Source: Phytoseiulus persimilis (taxonomy: Eukaryota; Arthropoda; Arachnida; Mesostigmata; Phytoseiidae). From it: a stretch of 64,000 bases of DNA. The notes under the pieces are model-generated. The model was not told the origin of the DNA, ran no database searches, and saw only the letters and a program-made list of their open reading frames with translations. Where the stretch lies: NCBI GenBank assembly GCA_037576195.1, contig CM075101.1, positions 37,510,001 through 37,574,000 of the forward strand. The letters are read 5' to 3'. Below are positions 22,070 through 33,800 of the stretch, piece after piece. Position numbers and translations under genes: made by a program. Position 1 is the first letter of the stretch. Every line of letters begins with the position of its first letter.

Positions 22070-23678
22070 ATGGGTGGGGTGGAGTTCCACGCCATTCAGT
22101 GCGCGCATTGTGGGCTTTACCAAGTTCAACAGGTGAAGAAGAAAAATCAGTTCAACTGTACCGTGTGCAGGAAGAGGCAGAAGCTCCAGAAGGAACATTT
22201 CCGCGGGCCTGCTAAACATTGTAGAGAGGTAATTCTGGACACGAGTCCTTGCGTTTGAACCCACCTCCGTGATCCGCATCCGTCTGAAGTGAATAATGTT
22301 AATCATTGGCATTGAGTTTTTCTTGCCTAATATAGCTGCGATTTCGTGTTACGCGTCGACGAACAGTCGGTCTCGATTGTACTCGATGTGAATCGGGAAT
22401 ATGCAACGAAGACTCTATGAGAACTCGGTGCTTTTCGCTCTCCAGGTCGTCCAATGTCTCAACAAAGCTCGACATGAAGGAGAAATAGCTTTCACTCCGA
22501 TACCTGTACAGCCTGATGCCTCTGAGAACTGCGCTGAGAAGAGAAAGTCCGAAAGTACAGTAGAAATAAACTACAAACGACACCGAGACGCAACTTCCAC
22601 GATGGCGGGAGGTACGGCACGACATGGAATGAGCAGCGCCGATGAAGATCTGTCAACACCTGGAATTGCGGGAGAAGTTTTTTCTCCTTCGAACACAGGA
22701 TCCGTTTCGAACACCGCTCAATTTGTCGAGCACCCTCCTCGAACAAACAAGAAGGAGTTACGTGATGAATCTCTCAGCGAGACAAGATCAAAAGCTGTTA
22801 ACCATTTCGATGACGACGATGATATTTTCGACGATGTTCCGAGTCCTGAACGATCCCTGCAAAGAGTTGTGGCTGAGAAGCACGATTCATCTCAGATCTC
22901 GAAACTATCATCCAAATCATCCGAGCAGCAGCTCCGAATAGACGCGGAGAAGTCAGAAGGAGGATTTTCTACAACGATGCAATCCAGGACTGCTGAAATC
23001 TTGGACGATGATGATGATATCTTCGAGGATATACCGAGTCCTCCGAATTCTCAAAAAGATTCAGTATCTGAAAATCACTATTCTACCCGTTCTTCCGTTC
23101 AGAAGTCCTCACCCAGATCGTCCGAGCATTTACTCCGGCGGGATGAGATAGTCGCAGCTGAGGAAGTTCCTGATGAAGCACCCGAGGAAGAAAGCGTAAA
23201 AAACGACCCACATGGAAGCTTGGCTGTCTCGCGGGCCGCTGATGTGAAAACTACCGGGGAAGTTCCCGACGAAGTTATCTGCCTCACACGTTTCGGTAGA
23301 CGGGCTTCCCCGGCGAAAGTCGAAGCCAAGCGAGCACTTCCCGCACAAGAGGCTTGGCGGGGGCGATGCTTGAACAAACTTGCGAAATTCCAATTCGATA
23401 TTGAAGGCGACCCTTCGGAAGAGGACTCTGCGGCAGTCTCCATTTCAGCGCCTGCTTTACCAATGTCTGTGGGGGGGAAGACTTTTCAGAATCTCTCTCA
23501 CGAGCATGGCAATACATACCAGGCGCAGTTAAAAACTACTCAAAGTTCACCGGAAACGCCCGAGCGGCCGGAGGACTTCATGGAGGAACCTTCATCATCA
23601 CCCGGTGGCGGACGCGATCGGTTTTTAGCAACATTGGAGAAATTCAAAAGAACGCCAACCGCGAAACAAAAACTCTGA
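22070..23678 (+). CDS. MRNIP: MRN complex-interacting protein homologue
   Basis: Two exons, 22070-22228 and 22446-23678 (phase 0, GT-AG), encode 463 residues. The N-terminus is a zinc ribbon with Cys at residues 11, 14, 30 and 33 in the order CX2C...CX2C, followed by FRGPAKHCRE and, across the splice, VVQCLNKAR. This matches the MRNIP N-terminal pattern (QVQQVKK, CR.HVQ.LN). The rest is long, Ser/Glu-rich and probably disordered. It carries a repeated acidic motif, DDDDDIFDDVPSPE near residue 180 and DDDDDIFEDIPSP near 245, plus a WRGRCLNKLAKFQ segment near the C-terminal third. In vertebrates MRNIP binds MRE11-RAD50-NBS1 and supports the DNA-damage response. The acidic repeats may be protein-docking or phosphorylation sites; that is inference. 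Confidence 0.8.
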
Positions 23679-24389
23679 CATCGCTCTCTCCTTTGTGTTG
23701 CCATTCAGAGACCCAATAATGCACGGTCTCCTTTGGCGTGCACGAAGTTGTGCTGATTGTTGTGTCACTCAATGTAGTTCCGACTTATATTAAAAATAAT
23801 TGAGGATGAATATCTGAAGTCCTGAATCATCGAGATAAGCCTCCCCCCTACTGCGAAGCTTCTCAGACCCCAGTCTGATTTCGGTCGTCGAGATATCGGA
23901 TTGAAAATTTTCCAGTTCCGCTGCTCCGCGCTCGAACCGAGCCCCTTTTTTTTTGATTGAATTGATCTCATCCTTGCCACAGACCACTCGCAGCTCGTGA
24001 CGACCGATCAGAGAGGGCTGTGGGAAATCGCTCATTGCAACGGTGGTTATTTCCGAATCGCTGCCAAGAAACAAGACCCGCTAACTTAGTTCAACGGAGG
24101 GGGGGGGATAGTGTGATTCTCTTCTCTGACCATGACTGGAGTAGATAGGGGCGACGATACCACGTTATTTCCCGTGGTTCGAATCGTTCACAACGGAGTC
24201 CGTTAATGAAATTGTTCCTGTGTCGCAGGGACAGGGGAGGGACGCCAAGTCACATTGTCTGAATAAAATCATGAGCTTTCCATGAGGTAGGGTTTCATCG
24301 GGAATTCACTAGCAGAATATAACGACCGGGATGCTTCAGCCCTCTCCGAACGAAATTGTCCCTTTCCGCTTCAGTGCAGCGAGTCGACT

Positions 24390-27006
24390 TAACTGTGGCG
24401 ATGCCGTGACTGCGACAACCAACTAAGGGTGTGGTAACAGCGCGGATGTGAAATTAGGAGGAGCTCGCGATACCATGGATGCCTCCCGGAACTCATCAAC
24501 AACAAACATTGATTAAGCGGTGAGTTCGTTCGGAAGTGTTGGGCACGCTCAGTCCGCTCCCTGACGTCTGCTCCCACTTCGGTCGGATGTCGGCGGCTAG
24601 CAGAAGTTTTCTGTGATTCTGGAGGAGGCACTTCGGACCGCGAATTCGAATCGGGACTGCGGCAGAATGAAGTCTCGCAACCCTTGGGCAAGAAACACGA
24701 TCACTCAGATGGCGGCGTGTCGGCTCCCTGACTTGTTGAATGTTTAGCTTTTCGGTGGATGGGAGACACAAGCATTACCGCGTGCTGCCGGCAAGAGCTC
24801 CACCAGAGTACGGGATGCGCTCTCAAATTGTAGTCGTTGAACTGGTTGCCGCGTGGAGAGAAAGCTCGACCGAAAGACTCAGCTATCGAGGGATTCTATC
24901 TGACATTGCCCATTCGGATTTGCCGTGGGCGGCGTTGTTGCCGATTCACTCGCTATTTCTCCGTTGACAGCCTCGTGATGTGTGACCGATTCAGAATCGA
25001 ACGAATTCCGAAGAAACACGATGAGTTTTGGACACTGATCGGAGTTGGCGAACGTCGTTGATGGTGTCCAAAACAAGCCATTGTCGATGAAGGGACTTCT
25101 GTTCGAGGGCATCTCTTCTTCGCCGGATAGGAACCAATGAGGTAGCCGCAGACGAACAGCAAGAACGACCTTCATGAGAAGTCACCAAGAGCCTCACAAT
25201 CGGTGGATTGTCTTCGTTCGAATAGCCATCGCTGCGGCCGCTTCTTCGAGCAGCGGAGCGGAGGATGATTCGTCAGAGACCGACTCCCTCAGACTTCTCT
25301 TCTTTGAGTCATGCAGGTTTTCGAACGGGCGTTCGGCCTGATGCCGTCTTCATTCGTCGCGCCACCGCGGGACGCTGAATTATGAGGTCTGCCACAAGCG
25401 TGAGATCCGATTGACATTTTCCTTCTGATGAACGATGCATCATCTTTGCATTCCTGTTGAGGAACTGCGCCAGGGGAAAGCGGCTCCGAAATGAATTCAT
25501 GTAGATATCAGCTGCATCCCTCCCCTCTATCCCGATGCGTTGATCGCGTCAAGAAGGCTTCGACCGTGGAACGTTCCGAATCGAATATTCGATGAGCACC
25601 TGTCCCGTGGAGCCATGGACACTTTCTCGATCTGTTATGAAGATGTTGGAAACATCACACACCGATCCCGAAGTCCATTTTTTTGGTGGGAACTGGACAT
25701 TTAATACGGATCTCTCGTAGGGATCACGTGCCCTTTCCCTCGCTAGGAGGGCTCGAGGTGGTTTGCACCTGGAATGCACCTGAAGCATATCTCAGAAGTT
25801 TCTAGATGACTCGGCTAGACTTCATGGCTTCGAGCCTTCCATGCCACAATCGCTCCTCGAAAACTCGGAAGTAATTCAGAGGGGGAGCTCGCTGTTGAAT
25901 ATACCATCATCATACTGCTTCTCTATGAGAATTCTTTAGCTGGGTTAACGGTAGTTCAAAGCCGATCGAAAGGCTCATTCACATGTCCATCCAAGTGGAA
26001 CATGTAACTGGGATGAGTTCACATGGGAGCTGCGAATACAGTAGTTCGGTCATTGACGTTTCATTAGACGATTCGCATCGGAGACAAACATTGAAATGGC
26101 GTTCGGTCATCATCGGGGCCCATTGTTTCAATAGCTCAGCCGTTATTGATGCCATCCTGAAAGTTGTCCAGATGCTAGTTCGAAGAGCGGCCGAAGCGCG
26201 CGCTCATTGTGGACAGAGTTTCCGAACTCGCAGGATAAACTATGCGGAAGAGCACGACACAAATTGCTACCTGAACGTCATAACTGAAGGCAACGGTCCC
26301 GCAAGACGAAATTAGCAGCCACGGATATCAAACGTTACTCGCTCCTCGTTGACGAGGGTGACTTGTTCCCAGCCCGCATGAGGGAATTCAATACATTCCG
26401 ACATTGAATAGTTTCTGCCCGGTCTCTTCACGTTGCTGACTAGGCGCTCAATGGTCTCATCTGCCCGCTGCAATTCCATGGAAGGTGGACGATTCACCAA
26501 GGCTGTAGAGAGTTCTGCACATCGGAGACCTCTGGAATCGGGTGCGTGGATCGGTCGATGAAGGAGTCAAATCTGCTTACCGCAACACGATCATGGCTGT
26601 CATGCAGTATCATCTCCCAATCCACGCGTTTGTCGGGCGAATTCCTCTGGAGAAACTCTGACGAGTTCGCCGTCGCACCGAGTATTCGACGATAGAACGG
26701 TCGAGCGGTTTCGTCGGTTACTCCGGCTTTCAGCAATTTCCGGGATAAACTGAGCCAGCAATTCACTCTACTTTCCAATAGGAGAAGATCAGCTGCCGCG
26801 CCCTTGTTAGTATTACGAGAGAGAACAGCGTGGTGGCAGTTCCCGTGAGAAAAGCACTGAGCGATGATGGGCATCCATACTTTCCCGGAATTGTTCGTAT
26901 GGTGCGCTGTCGACCACTGCCGAACGAGATCGACGATCTTCGAATCCTCGACTTCTCGCGAGTCCTGTGTGAAGAGATGTGATTGATTCGATTCGTTCAG
27001 CCTCAT
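24390..27006 (-). CDS. Probable multi-exon gene of unknown function
   Basis: Several minus-strand stretches look like exons of one gene. The best pair is 26581-27006 (142 codons from a Met) joined to 26312-26467 (GT-AG, both phase 0), together giving 193 residues ending VTFDIRGC. Lower down, further protein-like stretches are flanked by plausible splice sites: about 25600-25735 (DPYERSVLNVQFPPKKW), 25187-25345 (AERPFENLHDSKKRS), 24886-25140 (WFLSGEEEMPSNRSPF) and about 24510-24690 (CETSFCRSPDSNSRSE). Phases between these were not reconciled, so there may be one long gene or two. I recognise no domain. The Ser/Glu/Pro-rich lower segments look disordered. The start codon is 54 bp from the start of the plus-strand gene at 27060. 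Confidence 0.35.
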
Positions 27007-27059
27007 GCCCTACCGTAGAATTGGGTCTTAAAGGACAGCAAACTTCGACCCCAGCCAAG

Positions 27060-29310
27060 ATGGACATGTGGAGTCTATCAGAGTTCCACAAGGGCACCAG
27101 TTACGACCGTGAGTACAAGACCTGGGATCAGATCAAGCCAACGCATCTGTCGGGCCAGACGCTCGATAACGAACGAAGCTGTACCGCGTTGGTTCTCCAC
27201 GGACGTGGAACGTGACGGAGCATCCGAACCTTTCGAGTTTTGCGCGTTGACAGGGAGCTATGTCAAGCGTCATCCGTCGCTTTCTTGCAGTGGATCGCGA
27301 GCGTGTGTTTTTGCCGGGACCGAACGGAGGCAGTCAAGGTGTTCCTCGACGAACAGGACGGTGCCGACTGACACACCTCGACAGTTCATCCGCTAGGTTG
27401 AGTGTGTCAGGACGGCGAAGATGTGGAGCCGGGGAAGTCTAACTCCGCCCAGGCAAGCGGACGCGTCGAGTTCAAGAGCAAGAACACGGCTCGATACTCG
27501 CTGTGGCGTGATTCACGAGACGGTGTCGGGGAACGGGATCGATTCTCTCAATCGCCTCGGAATTCTCTTCAGAGATCACCGACAACTGGACAGCTGACGC
27601 TCGGAATCGCGCTGAAAAAGTGGGAGATTACTCCTTCTCACAGCTAGCCCAGATAGTGGGAACGCTGCTCAAAACATCGACCTATACACAGGCCTCGGTG
27701 AGAGGCTGTAAAATTTTCGATAAATGTCGCTCAGGTCGAACTGTCACAGACTGCGAAACAGCGCACTTAGTCAAAGATGCCCGAGTATGACTTGAAACGC
27801 GCTGTCGAGGCTTCTAGAAACGCGCGTGAAGATGAGAGCATCATCAGAGTTATGTGTACGGCCATCTAGTTCGAGGCTAATCAGTTCTGACGCATGTATC
27901 CCGGAACATTCGGAGGAAATTCTTTTTTGAAAATGCTTTATCGTTCATTGCAGCTCCTACGTGGTCCCGGCCCTCCTACTTCAGGATGAAGAGCACATCC
28001 AAGCTCTATCGACGGCTGACGTCACGGTGAGGAAGATTACTTCTGATATTTATCGGCCGAAATCTATCTTAGTGGTTCCTCGACGTTGGTCACACCGATG
28101 TTGCCGAAGAGCAGAAACAGGATCGGCTTTTCAGGAGTCGTTCGGACAGTCCGAGATCCAAAGTCAAATGAGCAGTCGGTGGGATTGGCGATACAATGGA
28201 GGAAAATGAAAGCTTCCTTGATGCCAAGAGAAACTAATGGATCATTCTTGCAGAGACCGGCCGGGTTTCTCGACACAGAGGAGCGTGGATGTGGCCGATT
28301 TGGGGAGAACCAGTCCTCGCTCCAGAAAGCGGAGATCGAAGAGGATCGATGAAGAAGACGAACTCGTGAGTTTAGGCTCACTCCTATCCCGTTTACACTC
28401 ATTCGTTTTGGTTCAAGCTCCATCCGACAGTTTGTTGAGCGTGGTCGCTCAAGATTGGTCTACTATCGGTGTTGAAGATCAGCAACGTATGTTTCTCCGT
28501 GGCATTTCGAGCTCGAGAAAAGTCTCTCCTCCTTCCGGGCCGAGTGAGTGAGGAGCGTTCTCAAACGGTGGTTTAAAAGCCGAAGTAGCAAATCACTCCG
28601 AATGCGATCTCTCCGTGGAGAGCAGCGTGCGAACGGCCCTCGAATATTGACGCACGGATCCCTGACCCCTCGGCAACGGTGGTTCGTGGGGAAGTGTCAC
28701 CGGGAACTGAGTGATTCCGGAAAAATGGATAACGATTGGCGAGCGTGTGACGGGCGTATGTCACCATTCGACGAAAAGCATCGTGACAGCTGTGTTCGAT
28801 CCTCAGCTGTTCAGGTCGTAGCGGCTGTGGACCTCGCGGGCTTGTGGAAGAGTCAGGCGCACGAGCCGACGAAGCGACGAGCCAGCGCCCTCTATGAATT
28901 GTTTTCGAAGCGCTCCTTTGGTGGCGGGCGCCCCTCAGTCGGTATTGGCGGCAGCCAGACAGGCAGGCAAACAGGCGACAGGCAGAACGCAAGGCAGCAG
29001 TCAATCCGTTCGCCAGTCTGCCGTTCCGCTAGCAAACACGTACTCTGCTCTGCTCGTTCAACGACAGCGTTCCAAATGAGCACGTGCTACGCTGTTTACT
29101 TAGCGTCGACCAGCTAAAGTGTTATGGTGGTCTGGCAAGGAGTTCGGGCTGCTCGCGTGTTCGGAAGTTATCTGGTGTCGAAGTTGCCGTATCATGTTCG
29201 TTAGACAGCGGAAGCGCTCCAGAGGATCAGGACGTCGATTCGCCGCAAGATTCCGCTTCCAAGCGGTGCCGACTGACGATGTCGTTGATTGTTCGGACGA
29301 TGGAATCGAC
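27060..29310 (+). CDS. Probable multi-exon gene of unknown function, nuclear-like
   Basis: A Met in good context (27060) opens MDMWSLSEFHKGTSYD, followed at 27109 by a consensus donor GTGAGT. Later stretches have both an acceptor and a donor: about 27954-28027 (SYVVPALLLQDEEHIQALS) and about 28249-28366 (ending SPRSRKRRSKRIDEEDEL, a strong basic cluster like a nuclear localisation signal, before GTGAGT). A further basic-then-acidic stretch near 29190-29311 ends at GTAAGG. Phases do not join these directly, so exons are missing. They could also be 5' exons of the TRPM gene downstream, but nothing in them resembles a TRPM N-terminus. Confidence 0.3.
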
Positions 29311-29311
29311 G

Positions 29312-30826
29312 TAAGGTGGTCGCTCTGATTGATACTACAGATGATGATTGACCCTTTCCGTTTCCTTCTCTCGTTGCCAACAGTGTTTATGACAGGGCTG
29401 GATCGCTCACTCACTGAATTCGTCCATAATTCATGCGCCCGGGTCGGAAAGTCTAACGGAGCGAAGCATTAGCGGGGCGAAAGCGGTGTTCTTGTGGAGA
29501 AGGAAGTTGGAGTGATTCGTTCATCATACGGCAGTTGTGATCAACATCCGACATGTGTTCATCGGGTGCCAGTCCGCGACGCTAGTTCAATACTTGTCGA
29601 TCCGGAGCCAACTCCACGTACACAGTGTCGAAAAGTGATGGGCGCAAGATGATCAGACAGCGCAAGAAAAAAGCCTTGGAGAGAACTAAACATTCTCAGA
29701 TTTCTCCTCTTCTGGTAATTCCGCTGTGATATCTGTTCGGCACGGACGCACTTCTCGCACAACTCTCAGCTTAAGACAAGGAGGCGCTAGTCGGTGCACA
29801 TCACAACGAACCGGAGGTTCTCAGGATTCTGAGAGTTCGGGATGTCTCAAGGACGCAGTGGCCAACTGTTCGCCCTCAATTTTCGTATTTTGAGTTCGCG
29901 ATTCGGGTTTGCCAGTCGAATTTCTGTTTGTGTCGGCCTAGACATCAGTTATTGGGGAATCACGGAGATCGATCGCCGGTCATCTCGCCGTTCCTCATGC
30001 TCCCGCCAAAACTTTCGATGAGCCTTCCCGAACGTGCTCTCGCTTGGGAGGCAACTGCACTCCGCAAAGATTTGTGCTCCAACGAGGAGTTAATTTCGAT
30101 CATTAGAGCACAGAACTGATCCGGCACTGAGAGCTTTACACTCATCAGGACGAGAGCCTGAAAGTTTAGCTGTCAATCATTCCAAAGCTTTCACCTGTAA
30201 CTGGAAGGAGATGGATGGATGAATGGATGGTTGATGTCTGACTCGGCTCTCACGGCAAAGAAGCAACATCGAGCTTTCCTGCCTCGTATCCGAGAATTGA
30301 TGGAGGGTCATTAATGAATATGCCTGGACTTCCAGACACTACTCTCGAGACACAATGGTATCAGCGGAAGAGGCCTCACGGTTAACTTATTAAATCGAGC
30401 AACCTTAGAGGCGGCTGACTAATTTCTCGGCATTCGCTATGATTAACTACCGGCGGACAGAGTGACCGTTTCGCGTTCGCACGTCGGGTTTGCCTGATCC
30501 AGCATGCGAATCGGGAAAAAATATCCGAGCGATCCGAGCGGAGTAGGGGTGGAACCCGGCTCAGATTCTCGTCGATCCTGTGCTCACCTGAGTCCCGCAT
30601 GACTTTCATGGCGGTGGAGAACTCGAGTACCGTAGGATCCCGATTCGACGTTCAAAAATGTTGGGGAATGCTGCTTGTGGGCAGCGACCACCGGTTCTGA
30701 GACACGCTCCAAAAATGCACAGCTCATCTCGATCCCACGAAGAACAGCGCACTGCATTCCGTATCACTGTCTTATTCGTTTCAGCATTCGGTGGTCTATG
30801 GCTAAATGGTTTACACAATATTACAG
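29312..30826. other. Region without a supported gene
   Basis: This interval should contain the first exon(s) of the TRPM gene, or lie within its first intron, but I could not pick them out. A short GGAT/GATG-type simple repeat lies at about 30205-30230. Confidence 0.35.
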
Positions 30827-33800
30827 TCCGAAGATGTTCCCATGGTATCCTTATGCGCGGTTCCGCCCGCGCCAACGAGCACTGTGGATCTGTCCTCGCG
30901 ATACTTCATCAATAGGGCGAATGCCCATTTCTATAAACTCTTCGCCTTCGAGACAGAGTGCCGGCCGTTCATCGTTGTGCGGCATGACATCAACGCCGAC
31001 GATGTAATGAGTGTGATGCAGACTGAGTGGAGATTCATAGGTGAGTGCTGACTCGGGGGCATGACTCAGCAGTGAGGACCGTACCTTGAAAATGCTATGA
31101 TCCTTCTATTATAAATTCGGGCTAGGAACAGCTCCACTCGGTGGACTGTTGGTTGGGTATGACAACCCCGCCGAGTTATATTCAATCCGTTTAGCGCTTG
31201 ATGACTCAGCAGGCGGATTACCGCGCGCTTATCCGCTGCGCCGATTGACCTTCACAGCGCACTTGGAGGATGAGGTTTTTGACCTTCAGCGAGTTCGCTG
31301 GTCACGCCCAGTGCGGTCATTAACCTAGAAATCTGTCATCGCCTCACGTTGGCGCGTTGATGTGACCAGCTACGACCAGCCCGAGTTGCCATTCTGTTTT
31401 TGATGTCGAAGAAGAGAGAAACCTCAGAGGATGCCGTCTGGCGCTCAATTTCCGATTGAATGTCATTGGAAGCTAGAACACTTGAGCTCCTCCATTTCCA
31501 CGGAAATTGTCGAGACAGTTGATTCGCATGGAAAGAATTCAAGACGCGAGTCCCAATCGATACCATGACAACTACCCGAGCACTCGAGCTCAAAAATGAC
31601 TCATTTTTCCCCTCCCGATAACCCATTTCTCATTCTCTTCCAGTGCCCCGTATAGCTCTTTTGTTGGTTTCGGATGTGGGCCCGATGACTAAATGGAATC
31701 AGCCTCGGCAGCTCGATGCGTTCAAGAAAGGCATCATAAAGGCCGCTAACACAACTCACATGTGGATTTTCACAAACGGACTCAACACAGGGATCGCCAA
31801 AGAAATCGGAGATGCCGTATCAGAAGAGCTCAGTAGGCGCCGAGCAAAGAAATGTCATAAGCATCCAGCCAGAAAGAAGCAGCACAAGCCTCCGTTAACT
31901 CTGGTTCGTAGTGATTTCTTATATCGATCTCAGATTTCGTGTGGGACTCCTTCTCTTCTTCATGTAAGTGAAGATATCGAGTGCCCTTGTTTCGTCGAGT
32001 CTCTGCAAGGCTCTGATCGTAGAGCGTTCACGGTTTCGCCCAGATTCTCCGCAATAAGGAGCTCTGAGTGAGCAATGAATACGGTCAGCGTGGCGGCGAT
32101 CGATACGTGCACACGTCTCGCCTCCGCAGCGCCGAAAAATATCTCGATTAGTTCGCTGCGGGGTGCTGAAGCCCGGCTGTATTTCGGCACGATCAACACT
32201 GAGGCACCATTCTTCAGCCGGCTTGAATCCGATCGATGATAGCTTTCTGCATCGAGAAATAGCAATTGTGGGTATTAACTGTGCTCAGGCTGTCGCCAGT
32301 GTCCTTGATCCGCTGATTCCTGCAACCCGCTCTGCTCCTGCCAGTCCGCTCCTCCGATTGATCGGTATCGACTCGAATTTGAATATTTTTTTTCTCCGCT
32401 GAGGCTCTCGTTTGCTCATTCCAGGTGGGTCTGCCTCGTGAAGATCTTCTGCTTGGTTGGGAGAGATACGCAAACTCGGAAACCGCCGACGTTAACATCC
32501 AAATTGAGGCGAATAAACCCGAGGAACAGAGATTCGAACTGAATCCCGACCATACGCATTACATCATAGTGCGAGACGATACCATTCACAGAACCGGAAT
32601 CAATCAATTCACGTTGCGGTTCGAAAGGTTAGTGATTCACCCATCTTGTAGTTATTCTTTCGTGGTACTACACATCGCTGATTAGAAACAAAATTATGTC
32701 CTAAAGTGAGTTGCCATCCTCCCAGAGTCCTGGCCGCTCTTGGTTCCCGGAAGAATAATGTCAAGGAAGACCCCGACTCGAATGGACATGCAAAAGCGAA
32801 ACGACAGCCCTCAGCAATTACGATGCAACTACCCCTCATGGCGATCCTGATCCAGGGAGATACGAACAGTGCGAAATTCATTTTCGACCGGCTCCAGAAG
32901 GAGCTTCCTATTCTTGTCCTGGAAGGGACAGGCGGTCTGGCCGATCTCATAGCATTTGTATATGATGAAGTTCAGAGAAGGTTCGCCGAGTTTAATTCAT
33001 TCTCCTCTTCGTCAATTTTGAAGCACGGACCTTGTTCTGGGAGTCATCTTGGTGCGTTTCCATTGAGCATCAAACCCCTGAGCGTAACCCTGAGTACATA
33101 TCTGTCGTTATTTCCAGAGGCGTCAACGTTTGGGACGCAGAATTCGTGGAGGAATTCGTCAAGCCCGAACTGTCCGTCATGATCTGCTCTCAACAGCCGA
33201 TGTATGCAGAACAGACGCAAGCTAGGAACGCCTATCGGGATCGAGTTCTTGAAATCGTTCGATTGGCCTGCCACAGACAGCAAGGCGCCCACCTCACCAT
33301 CGTCTACACTAGGAACCAATCGTGCGACCTGGAGAAGCTCGACCAAGTTCTATTGAAAGCTTTATTCAAATGTGAGTGTGAGCCTGTTGCTCACCCGCGT
33401 GGAGCAAACTATGACAGGCCGGGACTTCCCGGAGAGCCTGCTCGGGGCTTCACCCCGGCCAGAGGTTCATCCCTCATCAGTTCTGGCAAAACTTCGTAGC
33501 CCTCTGTCGAACGATCGAGGATCAACTAATGAAAGCGAATATCGCATTGCAGCACAACGCTCCGAACAAACCATGTGGTATTCTCAACTCAAGAAAGACT
33601 TGCAGCTCACTATCGACTGGAATAGTCCGAAAGTTGCTCTGGCCGAAGTATTCCAAAAAGACTCCGCCAACAAGTTCCAGATAGACTCTGGAATTTTCAT
33701 GGAGGCTCTGTTACGAGAAGACCGGGAGGAGTTCGTCGATATTTTCTTGCGCAGACAGTTCCAACTCAGCAAATTCATGTCGAAAGGGAGGCTGAAACTC

